A stretch of 22,370 nucleotides of DNA from GWB1-39-12 sp964435575 (GTDB lineage: Bacteria; Patescibacteriota; Microgenomatia; UBA8517): the NCBI GenBank assembly GCA_964435575.1, contig CAYSZS010000019.1:1-22370 (forward strand), given 5' to 3'. Both the position numbers and the translations under genes were made by a program. The notes beneath the pieces are model-generated. The model worked only from the letters and a program-made list of their open reading frames with translations, had not been told where the DNA came from and searched no databases. This document shows, one piece after another, positions 1 through 7,406 of this stretch. Within the stretch, counting starts at the first letter, position 1, and every line of letters begins with the position of its first letter.

Positions 1-12
1 CCGTTTTCCTGC

Positions 13-34
13 CCCCCAGTGCGGAGACTGGGGG
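13..34. repeat. GC-rich palindrome
   Basis: Perfect 8-bp inverted repeat (CCCCCAGT / ACTGGGGG) around a 6-nt loop, in a stretch otherwise AT-rich. It lies just beyond the 3' end of the minus-strand gene at 82-516. It has no T-run on either side, so it is not a textbook terminator. Its core GCGGAGACT-GGGG recurs on the minus strand at about 1670-1690, so it looks like one copy of a dispersed palindromic element. Confidence 0.6.
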
Positions 35-81
35 AAATTGCTACGCTATTATACTAATTATACCTATAAAAATACTAATAG

Positions 82-516
82 TTATTCATGCAAATATTTT
101 TCGTTAATTCCTTTTCTTGTTCTTACTATTCGTTTTGGTCTCAAATACCTACTGCGGAAGTTTATCAATAATCCAAGCTTAATGTCTGTCGCCTGTAGGT
201 ATCTTTGAATTTGAAAATAGTCTTTTTTAGTTGTAATTCTTACATTTTTTAATTCCAAAATTATTTTGCCTTCTATTAGGAAATCAACGGTATTGCCTGT
301 ATTTGCTATCGGAAATTCTCTTTGATAGTTTATTTTCTCTTCTTTGAGTATCTTTTCGATATAATTACCGTATTGTCTTTCTCTTGAGTATCTACCCAAC
401 TCGTTATGTGTTTGAAACAAAATACCATTAATTTTGTAAGAGAGCTCAGGATAAATAAGTTTACCGATATCAAATATAGAATTAGTATTTATTCGTTTCA
501 TTTGCATAATTAGCAT
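82..516 (-). CDS. GxxExxY-family PD-(D/E)XK nuclease-like protein
   Basis: A 144-residue protein with the layout of the GxxExxY family: an N-terminal 'LSYKINGILFQTHNELG' segment, then G-x-x-x-x-E-x-x-Y-like residues, an aspartate in 'NTVDFLIEG', an 'ELK' motif about 12 residues on, and a distal 'QIQRYLQATDIKLGLLINF' block. The D...ExK arrangement is the nuclease-fold signature of the family, so the catalytic core looks intact. The diagnostic glycine-rich segment is looser than usual ('GRYSRERQYGNY'). The family's biological role is not established. Three closely spaced ATGs (516, 507, 501) are possible starts, and no clear Shine-Dalgarno site separates them. The gene is divergent from the transporter at 584. 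Confidence 0.75.
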   Translation of the reverse strand: MLIMQMKRINTNSIFDIGKLIYPELSYKINGILFQTHNELGRYSRERQYGNYIEKILKEEKINYQREFPIANTGNTVDFLIEGKIILELKNVRITTKKDYFQIQRYLQATDIKLGLLINFRSRYLRPKRIVRTRKGINEKYLHE

Positions 517-583
517 ACATTAGTATTATTATGTGTTAATATTTTATTAAGGGAACGTTTCTATTGCTACCCTCAAAACTTCC

Positions 584-1600
584 ATGTCAAAACTCGGCGA
601 GTTATCAAAAGAAATTAGCCAGAAAGTGATTGTAACAACTTTACCTCCAGACGCTGCAGGAAGGCGGGCGACAACCAAAGTACCCCTGATTACCCCGGAA
701 CAAACAATTGATGACGTCCGTCAAATTCTTTTTGACCACGCAAAAAATTTCGACACTATCAATTACATCTATATTGTCTCCGAAAAAGGAAGGTTGCACG
801 GAGTTGTCTCCATAAAGGATATCTTTAGAAATCCCGGTGAAACTCGAGTTAAAAATATCGAGATGAAAAAATTGGTCAAAGCGCATCCCCAGACAGACCA
901 GGAAAAGGTCGCCCATATGGCATTGAAAGCCGGAATAAAGGCTGTACCCTTAGTTGATGAAAATGGATATTTTTGGGGTGTACTTCCAAGCGACCAAATC
1001 CAGCAAATATTGGACTCCGAGTCTCGAGAGGATTTACTAAGACTCTCCGGAATCATCGGAAAGCCACATTTTGAGATATCCGAAAGTAGCGTCTTCGACT
1101 CATTTACTCGAAGGATTCCTTGGATAATAGTCGGATTATTCGGGGGTTTAATTACCGCCTCGGCTATCGGAAATTTCCAATCAGTCTTGGCTGAAAATCT
1201 GGTTCTCGCCTCATTTATTCCTCTAATTGCCTACATTGCAAATGCTGTTGCCAATCAAACACAAACTGTTTTTATTCGCGACCTGGCAACTCAAGTAAAA
1301 GTTGATTTCAGAAATTACGCTATCAAGCAAATTATAACCACATTTTTCATAGCAATTGTTTGCTGGGCATTGATATTTGCGATAACTGGTATCTTTTGGC
1401 AATCGTTCGCTTTAGGGGGAATCGTGGGCTTGGCAATGACTTCGGCAATAATGACTGCAACAATACTCGGGCTTTTAATTCCCCAAATAATCAATCACTT
1501 TAAACTTGACCCGGCGGTCGGAGGAGGTCCTTTTGCAACAGCAATCCAAGATTTTTTAAGTGTGATAATCTATTTTTCAATTGCCCAAGCACTTTTGTAA
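584..1600 (+). CDS. mgtE: Short MgtE-type divalent cation (Mg2+) transporter
   Basis: A 338-residue MgtE-family protein. It has two CBS motifs (roughly residues 45-145, with 'YIYIVSEKGRLHGVVSIKDI' and 'AVPLVDENGYFWGVL') followed by about five membrane helices (about 178-338). The membrane part keeps family features: 'RRIPW' before helix 1, 'AYIANAVANQTQT' in place of the usual GGNAGSQ-type segment, and the terminal 'DPAVGGGPFATAIQD' block whose aspartates belong to the ion path in characterised MgtE. The N-terminal superhelical domain of full-length MgtE (about 450 aa) is missing, so magnesium gating through that domain cannot work in the usual way. No Shine-Dalgarno site is visible before ATG 584. 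The degenerate 'ANAVANQ' segment leaves ion specificity open. A truncated paralogue follows directly downstream. Confidence 0.85.
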   Translation: MSKLGELSKEISQKVIVTTLPPDAAGRRATTKVPLITPEQTIDDVRQILFDHAKNFDTINYIYIVSEKGRLHGVVSIKDIFRNPGETRVKNIEMKKLVKAHPQTDQEKVAHMALKAGIKAVPLVDENGYFWGVLPSDQIQQILDSESREDLLRLSGIIGKPHFEISESSVFDSFTRRIPWIIVGLFGGLITASAIGNFQSVLAENLVLASFIPLIAYIANAVANQTQTVFIRDLATQVKVDFRNYAIKQIITTFFIAIVCWALIFAITGIFWQSFALGGIVGLAMTSAIMTATILGLLIPQIINHFKLDPAVGGGPFATAIQDFLSVIIYFSIAQALL

Positions 1601-1630
1601 TATGGAAAAAGGGTTCAAACCACCTCTTAA

Positions 1631-1915
1631 TCACCCATAATCTATTGGTTTAAGCCTAGATTCAGAATTCCCCGAGTCTCCGCGCTCGGAGTTTTTATAT
1701 TTACCTCTTTTTGGCTGGGAACAAAAATCGCCGAAATTGTCGCGTTATCAATGTTTAGCGGAGTAATCTGTTCGGTTGTAATAGGAACTATCACTCCCTG
1801 GGTCCTACAAAAGTCGGGAAAAGATCCTGCAATAGGCTCAGGACCGTTTGCTACAGTACTTCAGGATTTACTCTCTGTTATTATTTATTTCTCCATTGCC
1901 TCGGCTTTGTTGTAA
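1631..1915 (+). pseudogene. 5'-truncated MgtE paralogue (C-terminal remnant)
   Basis: The frame is open from just after a TAA at 1628-1630 to the TAA at 1913-1915. It encodes about 94 residues whose last part ('DPAIGSGPFATVLQD', then 'LLSVIIYFSIASALL') closely copies the C-terminus of the intact MgtE upstream ('DPAVGGGPFATAIQD', 'FLSVIIYFSIAQALL'). The CBS domains and the first membrane helices are absent, and the only ATG in frame (1751) is far into the remnant. It is probably the decayed end of a tandem duplication or of a second transporter gene. A functional small membrane protein translated from a non-ATG codon cannot be ruled out. Confidence 0.65.
1671..1697 (+). terminator. Hairpin plus T-run downstream of mgtE; also a palindrome copy
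   Basis: On the plus strand a CCGAG...CTCGG (or nested CTCCG/CGGAG) hairpin is followed by five T residues, which fits a Rho-independent terminator about 70 nt after the mgtE stop. On the minus strand its core GCGGAGACTCGGGGAA matches the palindrome at 13-34 apart from one base. It also lies inside the open frame of the truncated MgtE copy, so it may be an inserted element rather than a designed terminator. Confidence 0.45.
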
Positions 1916-1953
1916 GTAGATATTATTGATATCTCATAGTAAAATAGAGGTAT

Positions 1954-2775
1954 ATGCCAATGACGGAGCGAGTAGCTATATCGCCTCCTCTTATTCCACT
2001 GAACTGTAAAGTGGCAAATCTTCCCGGACTTGTCTTCGAAATACGACCAGATGATCCTATGTATTTCGCAGAAGAACCTCATTTTAAACGACCTGAAAAA
2101 CCTCTGGAAATAACTGAAGCAAGTCCAATAGCAATTAGTGATGTAATAACCGGAGAACCTTTCGATGCGCTTGGTCAACTACAACAGCCTGAACCTCCTC
2201 TTGATCCTGAAAAAATAGTTGTAGATATAATTTCAGCTAAAGAATTTTCCCCTGAAAAAATTAATTTAGAGTTACCTTATGGCTACGGCATCCCAGACCC
2301 CTCGACGGTCTGTCGGTTTTTACTTGGTAAACAATCTGCTGATTCTAGTGCTTTCCAAGATTGTTTCGGCGACGTAGTGGACAGGCATTCAAGTTTAGGA
2401 AACCCATTTTCAGCATCGAGCGGTACATGGAGAAAACCGATAAGGAATTTTACTTTTGAAATAGAAGGTGGCCAAGTTATTATTGGAGGAAAACCTTACA
2501 CACCTGACCAGTTAAAATTAGCTCTATCTCAAGCAGCCGTAGAAACTGAGATCCAAGAACTTCAAATAGAGACTCCTGCTCAGCCTAATGAAGTAATAAC
2601 ATTACCACAAAAAGAAGGTCGTGATTTTGAACAAATCATAGAAGAGTTCGATCGAAGTCCATTATATACAAAGTGCGCAGCAGGGTTTGTGGTAGTCGTC
2701 TCTGTTGTAGGTGCTCTCTATGCTACGATTGGAATAATTGCCAACCGAGGAGTACGCTCCAAAAAAAATGATTGA
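1954..2775 (+). CDS. Unknown protein with C-terminal membrane anchor
   Basis: A 273-residue protein that I do not recognise. The first ~115 residues are proline- and acid-rich and look poorly structured. Residues about 116-175 form a more compact segment with two cysteines ('STVCRFLLGKQ', 'FQDCFGDVV'). Residues 165-240 include 'FTFEIEGGQVIIGGKPYTPDQL' -like beta and amphipathic stretches. Near the C-terminus (about 241-262) there is one hydrophobic helix, followed by a basic tail 'RGVRSKKND'. With no N-terminal signal, that predicts a tail-anchored protein with its bulk in the cytoplasm. ATG 1954 is supported by a Shine-Dalgarno-like AGAGGT 4 nt upstream, one of few clear ones in this window. 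It converges on argS. Confidence 0.6.
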   Translation: MPMTERVAISPPLIPLNCKVANLPGLVFEIRPDDPMYFAEEPHFKRPEKPLEITEASPIAISDVITGEPFDALGQLQQPEPPLDPEKIVVDIISAKEFSPEKINLELPYGYGIPDPSTVCRFLLGKQSADSSAFQDCFGDVVDRHSSLGNPFSASSGTWRKPIRNFTFEIEGGQVIIGGKPYTPDQLKLALSQAAVETEIQELQIETPAQPNEVITLPQKEGRDFEQIIEEFDRSPLYTKCAAGFVVVVSVVGALYATIGIIANRGVRSKKND

Positions 2776-2792
2776 AAGCTTCAAATCTTTTC
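2770..2792 (+). terminator. Weak hairpin at convergent gene ends
   Basis: GATTGAA / TTCAAATC can form a short imperfect stem overlapping the stop codon of the 1954-2775 gene, followed by TTTT. It sits in the 26-bp gap between two convergent genes, where a terminator is expected. The stem is weak and AT-rich. Confidence 0.3.
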
Positions 2793-2801
2793 TACAAAAA
2801 T

Positions 2802-4649
2802 CTACATTTTTTCAGGACTTTCAATTCCCAATAATTGCAGGCCGTTTTTTAAAATTTGGCCTGTGGCGGAGGTTAACGCCAGTCTAAAATCTCTTACACT
2901 CTCCTGCTCTTCCACTCTTATACTCTCATCTCTTAATATTCCATGTTTCTGGTAAAACAAATTAAACTTTTGGGCTAAGTCATAGAGGTAATTACACAAT
3001 AAATTAGGTGAGTAATTTCTGGCTGACATAGAAATTATCTCAGGAAAATGGACAAAAGCACGCAAGATGCTTAATTCTTCTGCGTTCAAATCCGAAATCC
3101 GAATTTCTAAATCCGAAACAATATTTAAATCCAAATTTTTCAAATTCGAAACGTTTGAATCATTGGAATTTTTGACATTTGAATTTGTTTCGTGTTTAGG
3201 ATTTAGTGCTTCGAATTTACGCAAGACGCTATGCGCTCTTGCGTATGTATACTGCAAATACGGCCCGGAGTTTCCTTCCAGAGAAATCGACTTCTTGAGA
3301 TCAAAGGCAATATCCTGCTCCCGGCCGACTTTCAGAAATGAATATTTAACCGCTCCAATCGCAATTTGTTCGGCGGTCTTTTCGTCTCCCTTATATTCCT
3401 TTAAAATACTTGTTTTGGCGTCATCGAGAAGCTGCTCGCCCAAGATAACTTTGCCAGTTCTTGACGACATCTTGCCTTCTTTGAGCCTTACCCAACCGTA
3501 CGGAACATGTAATTGTTTACCTTTTGTTTCAGGAAAAAGCAGCTCTTGGGCTTTAAAAACAACTTTAAAATACTCGCTCTGCTCGGGCCCCACGACATGA
3601 GCAATTACGTCAGGATTAAATTCGCTAAGTTGAAGTTTAACAAGACCCAAATCTTTTGCCTCATAAGTCGGCACACCCTCTTTTGTAATAAACACTCTGT
3701 CGTGTAATCCATATTTTTTACCTGGAAAGATGATTGCGCCGTCACTTTTCTCCAAAATTCCTTTCTTTAAACCTTCTAAAGCATAATCTTTACCGCTTTC
3801 AAAACATTCGCTCTCAAAATATAACCTGTCAAAGGTTGAGTCGACCCTCTTGTATATGCTCTCAAAATAGTCCAAACTCCATTGCCTCGTTTCTTTATAT
3901 AATTTATTAATTTCTTCATCCTCTTTTGAATAAATTTTCTTATTAATTTCTTGAATCTCCTTTTTTGCATTGTCGTTTTTTTCGTAAGCAGTTGACCCTC
4001 TTGCATAAGCTTTACCCAGAAACTCAACTCTCGCTTTTACATCTTCCGTATCTTCATAGCCCAACTTTTTAATTCCCCACAAAGCTTTGGCGATGTGCAT
4101 ACCCACATCCCCCTGGTAATTTGCTCGTATAACCTTGTAGCCGTTTGCTACCAACAATCTGACAATCGACTCGCCGATAGAAATATTTCTTAGATGACCT
4201 ATATGGAAAGCCTTGTGGGTATTGGGGTGGGCATACTCGACCATAATTTTCTTTCCCTTGCCAAAGTCCGATTTTCCATAACTATTCTTATCATTAACAT
4301 TCTGTATCATATTATCAACTAGTGCATCCTTTTTCAGCCAGAAATTGATGAATCCCGGTCCTGCCATTTCTATTTTCTCAATAACATCCATCAGTTGTTT
4401 ATCGCTTTTCAACTTGGTCACAATCGCCTCAGCTAGTTCATGTGGAGATTTAAGATTAGTTAATTGGTTAATTAGTAATTCGTTTTTTTCTTTGCTCTTT
4501 GCTCTTTGCTCTTTGCTCTGCGAGAATAATTGCATCGCAATATTCGAGCTATAATCCCCAAATTCCTCATTCTCCGAAGTATCCAAATGGATTTCTTCCG
4601 GTTTTAAACCTGTTACTTTTGCTAACGCTTTAATAATCTTGTCTCTCAT
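2802..4649 (-). CDS. argS: Arginyl-tRNA synthetase with low-complexity insertions
   Basis: Class I synthetase that charges tRNA-Arg. Starting at ATG 4649 it has 615 residues: an N-terminal ArgRS additional domain (about 1-110), the catalytic Rossmann fold with HIGH as 'FHIGHLRN' (149-152), the KMSKS loop as 'KMSSRTGK', and a C-terminal DALR anticodon-binding domain. The frame continues upstream to 4784, but those codons run backwards through the neighbouring gene and the family N-terminus begins at 'MRDKIIKALAKVTG'. The chosen ATG is itself the last unit of a 9-bp repeat array. Three segments look inserted: 'SKEQRAKSKEKNE' (about residues 43-66), an Asn/Ser/Leu-rich block made of near-repeats ('NVKNSNDSNVSNLKNLD') before the DALR domain, and 'RVEEQESVRD'. 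Each is coded by short tandem DNA repeats. All stay in frame and avoid the catalytic motifs. Confidence 0.93.
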   Translation of the reverse strand: MRDKIIKALAKVTGLKPEEIHLDTSENEEFGDYSSNIAMQLFSQSKEQRAKSKEKNELLINQLTNLKSPHELAEAIVTKLKSDKQLMDVIEKIEMAGPGFINFWLKKDALVDNMIQNVNDKNSYGKSDFGKGKKIMVEYAHPNTHKAFHIGHLRNISIGESIVRLLVANGYKVIRANYQGDVGMHIAKALWGIKKLGYEDTEDVKARVEFLGKAYARGSTAYEKNDNAKKEIQEINKKIYSKEDEEINKLYKETRQWSLDYFESIYKRVDSTFDRLYFESECFESGKDYALEGLKKGILEKSDGAIIFPGKKYGLHDRVFITKEGVPTYEAKDLGLVKLQLSEFNPDVIAHVVGPEQSEYFKVVFKAQELLFPETKGKQLHVPYGWVRLKEGKMSSRTGKVILGEQLLDDAKTSILKEYKGDEKTAEQIAIGAVKYSFLKVGREQDIAFDLKKSISLEGNSGPYLQYTYARAHSVLRKFEALNPKHETNSNVKNSNDSNVSNLKNLDLNIVSDLEIRISDLNAEELSILRAFVHFPEIISMSARNYSPNLLCNYLYDLAQKFNLFYQKHGILRDESIRVEEQESVRDFRLALTSATGQILKNGLQLLGIESPEKM

Positions 4650-4691
4650 ATAAATATTATAACTTTTATAATTATTATAACCGTAATAGCC
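4647..4691. repeat. 9-bp tandem array, argS start
   Basis: Five 9-bp units read on the plus strand: CATATAAAT, ATTATAACT, TTTATAATT, ATTATAACC, GTAATAGCC. The first unit contains the argS start codon on the minus strand. The last two cover the 3' end of the upstream four-helix-bundle gene. Confidence 0.75.
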
Positions 4692-5223
4692 TTTTTCTGA
4701 ATTCCATTCTCTTTTTAAAAAGATTCTCTCGAAATCCACCTTCTTTAACAAATCTCTCTTCCAACCAACGTAACTTTTGATCAAGAAGTCTATTGGTCTG
4801 GTTTATCAAACAGACCATACAATTGGCAGCTTCTTCAGGATCGGAAATATAATTTTTATAATCGTTATAAGATTTATAACTTTTATAAGCAAGCGCGCGG
4901 ACTTTGCGCGCTTGCAATGATTCGGGTTTCCATAAGGGGAGACCTTTCTGCCTTATAAAATCCTGGTAATCGTTAAGAAGTTCCTCCAAACTTCCTCTAG
5001 CAACTCCCAAAAGTTTAAGTCTTCCCTCGATACTTTTTTGTAAATATCCTTCGGCAATATTTTGTTTTCCACTTCGACCTGCTTGATCAATCTGGTCTTT
5101 AGTTCTTGGACTTTTAATGTAACGGCTGGTGAATTCCACGGTAAAATCATAAATAATTTCCGATTGGATATAAAAATAAAGCGTCTTATAACCTTTGTTT
5201 TCTTTATTATCTGTTATAGCCAT
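4675..5223 (-). CDS. Four-helix-bundle suffix-domain protein (23S IVP-like)
   Basis: About 182 residues from ATG 5223. It carries the family core 'SRYIKSPRTKDQIDQAGRSGKQNIAEG', then 'KLLGVARGSLEELLNDYQDF' and 'RQKGLPLWKPES', which match the four helix bundle suffix domain group related to proteins encoded by intervening sequences in 23S rRNA. Molecular function is unknown. An earlier TTG (5265) overlaps comEC and would add only residues coded by a repeat array, so I prefer 5223. The middle of the protein contains a Tyr-every-third-residue stretch ('YKSYKSYNDYKNY') coded by a 9-bp array, directly beside a 10-bp DNA palindrome. Both its start and end also fall in 9-bp arrays, so the gene seems embedded in repeats. 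Confidence 0.8.
   Translation of the reverse strand: MAITDNKENKGYKTLYFYIQSEIIYDFTVEFTSRYIKSPRTKDQIDQAGRSGKQNIAEGYLQKSIEGRLKLLGVARGSLEELLNDYQDFIRQKGLPLWKPESLQARKVRALAYKSYKSYNDYKNYISDPEEAANCMVCLINQTNRLLDQKLRWLEERFVKEGGFRENLFKKRMEFRKRLLRL
4846..4890. repeat. 9-bp tandem array inside the four-helix-bundle gene
   Basis: Five 9-bp units on the plus strand: AATATAATT, TTTATAATC, GTTATAAGA, TTTATAACT, TTTATAAGC. On the minus strand this codes 'AYKSYKSYNDYKNYI'. It is the same TTATAA-centred unit as the arrays at gene junctions, here within a coding region. Confidence 0.75.
4889..4915. repeat. Perfect 10-bp GC-rich palindrome in coding sequence
   Basis: GCAAGCGCGC and its exact reverse complement GCGCGCTTGC are separated by 7 nt. 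It lies within the four-helix-bundle gene and abuts the 9-bp array. It codes 'LQARKVRALA', which looks like an in-frame insertion before the repeat-coded Tyr stretch. Confidence 0.75.
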
Positions 5224-5257
5224 TATAAATATTATAGCCGATATAACCGTTATTTCC
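5213..5257. repeat. 9-bp tandem array at comEC end / four-helix-bundle start
   Basis: Five units on the plus strand: GTTATAGCC, ATTATAAAT, ATTATAGCC, GATATAACC, GTTATTTCC. It contains the stop codon of the ComEC metallo-beta-lactamase gene (5250-5252) and the likely ATG of the next gene (5223). Confidence 0.75.
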
Positions 5258-6191
5258 TCACCCAAACATTTTTCCCATTACTCTCTATAACAACATCCCC
5301 GAGCTCGTCTGTTCTTAATATCTTAATATCTTTATCTCCTAATATCTTAAGTATCTCCTTATGCGGATGGCCGTAGGAATTATTTTTTCCGGAGGAAATA
5401 ACTGCGACTTCCGGGTTCGTGGCATCCACCAACCCTTTGGTTAAACCGTTTTTAGAACCATGATGAGGCACTTTGAGATAGTCGACCCTTCGACTGCCGC
5501 TCAGGGTAAGCTCTTCGGCTATTGTATTTGAAATTCCCGGACTGATATCCCCTGTTAGTAATGCATCAAAGTCTTTGAAACTTAAAATTGATACCACAGA
5601 GAAATCATTGGGATCCCTTTTTGAAGTAAATGCACCCAAGACACCGTTAACTTCTTGAGAGGCTTGCCCCGAAAGGACGCTACTCGCGGGCGCGAGCATG
5701 GAATTCTCCGACGCGAGAAAAGTCTCCTTCTGGGGCCAGAGTATGTCTAAATATATCAATCCCAACCTAAGCTTTTGACCACTTTGAGGGTTAATGACCT
5801 TTACCCCCTTACTCCCTACCAAACTTTTTAGCACTCGCCACTCCTGACTGCCAGAATCAAGTGGTGTTGCAATTATAAAATCAACATCATAACGTTTAAT
5901 TACGTCTATAAGTCCTCCGAAATGATCTTTCTGCGGATGAGAGATAATTATGCCCTCTATTTTCCTATCATAAAAAGGTAAATGTCGGGATAAGCACTCC
6001 AAAACTTTGCTATCAGGCCCGCCGTCGGTTAATATTTGGACTTTACCGTAAATAGCCAAAATCGCATCCCCCCGGCCAACATCACAAGCAATTAAGCGCA
6101 AATTCTTATCAGGGTAAGTAAATAAAGCTATCCAGACTAATGCATTTATTAAAATTAGCAATATAAAGAGATATTTCCACCGAATTTGCAT
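5250..6191 (-). CDS. comEC: ComEC metallo-beta-lactamase half (competence)
   Basis: 313 residues with one N-terminal membrane helix (about 6-26) followed by the extracytoplasmic beta-lactamase-like domain that closes full-length ComEC. Visible motifs: 'LIACDVGRGDA' (usually DVGQGDA), 'LTDGG', the metal-site 'SHPQKDHFGG', 'LLTGDI', 'LKVPHHGS', and 'SYGHPH' near the end. In ComEC this domain is thought to degrade or process the non-transported DNA strand. It lies 25 nt downstream of the membrane half and in a different frame, with no Shine-Dalgarno site. A loop before 'DPNDFSVV' is enlarged, and 'ELTLSGSRRVDY' is coded by a dispersed GC-rich palindrome. Confidence 0.85.
   Translation of the reverse strand: MQIRWKYLFILLILINALVWIALFTYPDKNLRLIACDVGRGDAILAIYGKVQILTDGGPDSKVLECLSRHLPFYDRKIEGIIISHPQKDHFGGLIDVIKRYDVDFIIATPLDSGSQEWRVLKSLVGSKGVKVINPQSGQKLRLGLIYLDILWPQKETFLASENSMLAPASSVLSGQASQEVNGVLGAFTSKRDPNDFSVVSILSFKDFDALLTGDISPGISNTIAEELTLSGSRRVDYLKVPHHGSKNGLTKGLVDATNPEVAVISSGKNNSYGHPHKEILKILGDKDIKILRTDELGDVVIESNGKNVWVRK
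5486..5506. repeat. GC-rich palindrome inside comEC
   Basis: CCCTTCGAC...GCTCAGGG, an imperfect palindrome of the CCC-TCGA-GGG type, coded in frame as part of 'TLSGSRRV' on the minus strand. It is similar in style to the elements at 10354-10432 in leuS. Confidence 0.5.
5683..5696. repeat. Perfect 6+2+6 GC palindrome inside comEC
   Basis: CTCGCG-GG-CGCGAG sits in the enlarged loop of the ComEC lactamase domain ('MLAPASSVLSG'). It is unusually GC-rich for the region and is probably part of an inserted element. Confidence 0.5.
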
Positions 6192-6216
6192 ATGTGTCGT
6201 ATAAGACGAATCAGAC

Positions 6217-7287
6217 CTACGAGAAAGTTCCGACTACTAGGATAAACCAACTCGTTAACGGATATGCCAACCATAAAATCAATGTACCAATAGGTTCAAA
6301 AATCAGTCCGATTATTCCTGAAACCATTCCAATAATCGTCATCGGGACAATTGTCCAAAGTACCACTGCATTGATAATTGGAGATAAAATATTAAATTGT
6401 CCAAAAGTTACAAAAAGAACCGGCGCAACTCCAACTTGGGCAGCCAATGAGGTTGAAAAATCCTCCCGGATTATAGAAGGTACAAACTTAATGAATTTAC
6501 GAACTTTCGCTTCGAAAAGCATTAAAGAGGCGGTCGCGGCAAAAGAAAGGATGAAACCCACATCTGTAATCCACTCGGGACGAATAAATAGCATCCCGAA
6601 AGCTGATATTAAAAGAGCCCTCCAAGCGTAATATAAGCGTCCGATTTCTTGCGAAGCAAAAGTAATTGAACCCATTACGGCGGCTCTAATTATCGGCGCT
6701 TCAAACCCTGATAAAAGAGCATATCCCCAAACTCCTGCCAAAGCCAAAGGAATAGCCCGCTTCCTGGGAAGAAAAACTACGATTGTCGCAATTAAAAATT
6801 TTGCCACCAAGGTAACGTTCATACCTGAAGCAACGACAACATGAGCGGTTCCGGTTTTTTTAAGGGCTTCCCAGAAATCATTTCCAAGATTAGATTTTGA
6901 ACCAATTGTTACCCCGGCAATAAGAGCCGAATGCGGTTGGGGTAAACTTTTCTGATAGAAACCGAGTAATTCTCTTCTAAAGTTATATAAAAATCCCTTG
7001 TCCTCTTTCTTATCAACAAGTCTTACCTCTATAAGTTTATCATCCTGAACTTTCCCCTCTATCACAACCCTGTCGCCATAATAAATTTCGGGATAATGTG
7101 GTAAATAAATCTTGAACCCCTGGAGTTTGATATACTGCGAGTTACTGTAGCGAATGGGTTCGGAAGTAATTCGATCGGTTATCCTGATCTTTGTATCGTT
7201 GGGATATGAAGGTTGGGTTTGGTAAAAATATATAACCCTTACGCAAAATAAAATAAATAGAATTATCCAAAGAAGATATCTAGTCAT
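6217..7287 (-). CDS. comEC: ComEC membrane channel half (DNA uptake)
   Basis: 356 residues: an N-terminal membrane helix, a small OB-like domain (about 25-95, 'YYGDRVVIEGKVQDDKLIEV'), then the Competence domain with its signature 'LIAGVTIGSKSNLGNDF', 'FWEALKKTGTAHVVVASGMN' and about seven membrane helices. ComEC forms the inner-membrane pore for incoming single-stranded DNA during natural transformation. The protein stops at 6217, where full-length ComEC (about 700-800 aa) would continue into the lactamase domain. That domain is encoded next, one frame over, and the second frame is open upstream through the stop of this one. Gene fission, programmed shifting and a one-base sequence error are all possible. 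ComEA is encoded immediately upstream. Confidence 0.88.
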   Translation of the reverse strand: MTRYLLWIILFILFCVRVIYFYQTQPSYPNDTKIRITDRITSEPIRYSNSQYIKLQGFKIYLPHYPEIYYGDRVVIEGKVQDDKLIEVRLVDKKEDKGFLYNFRRELLGFYQKSLPQPHSALIAGVTIGSKSNLGNDFWEALKKTGTAHVVVASGMNVTLVAKFLIATIVVFLPRKRAIPLALAGVWGYALLSGFEAPIIRAAVMGSITFASQEIGRLYYAWRALLISAFGMLFIRPEWITDVGFILSFAATASLMLFEAKVRKFIKFVPSIIREDFSTSLAAQVGVAPVLFVTFGQFNILSPIINAVVLWTIVPMTIIGMVSGIIGLIFEPIGTLILWLAYPLTSWFILVVGTFS

Positions 7288-7288
7288 G

Positions 7289-7403
7289 AATTGACCTAAT
7301 TGCTCTAATTATTCTAATTTCTAAACAAACACCAATGACTAAATTTCTAAACTGGGTATTGGGGCTTTTTTAGGTCAATTAGGTTAATTAGAAATTAGAA
7401 ATT
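7289..7403. repeat. Pair of inverted 9-bp arrays in the comEA-comEC gap
   Basis: Just upstream of the comEC ATG are four 9-bp units on the plus strand: AATTGACCT, AATTGCTCT, AATTATTCT, AATTTCTAA (7289-7324). Just after the comEA stop are AGGTCAATT, AGGTTAATT and two 7-bp units AGAAATT (7372-7403), the same theme in inverted orientation. The two arms could pair into a long AT-rich hairpin across the 118-bp gap. They may therefore be a terminator/processing structure or simply a mobile repeat. Confidence 0.65.
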
Positions 7404-7406
7404 TTT

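Noticed and set aside
13..34. Rho-independent terminator for the gene at 82-516
   Set aside because: The hairpin is strong but no T-run follows it on the minus strand; a dispersed palindrome explains it better.
4650..4784. Longer N-terminus for ArgRS (start at 4784)
   Set aside because: The extra residues overlap the coding part of the upstream gene and a repeat array, and the ArgRS family N-terminus matches from 4649.
6194..6631. Plus-strand 145-codon frame opposite comEC
   Set aside because: It is antisense to the conserved ComEC membrane domain and shows no family features.
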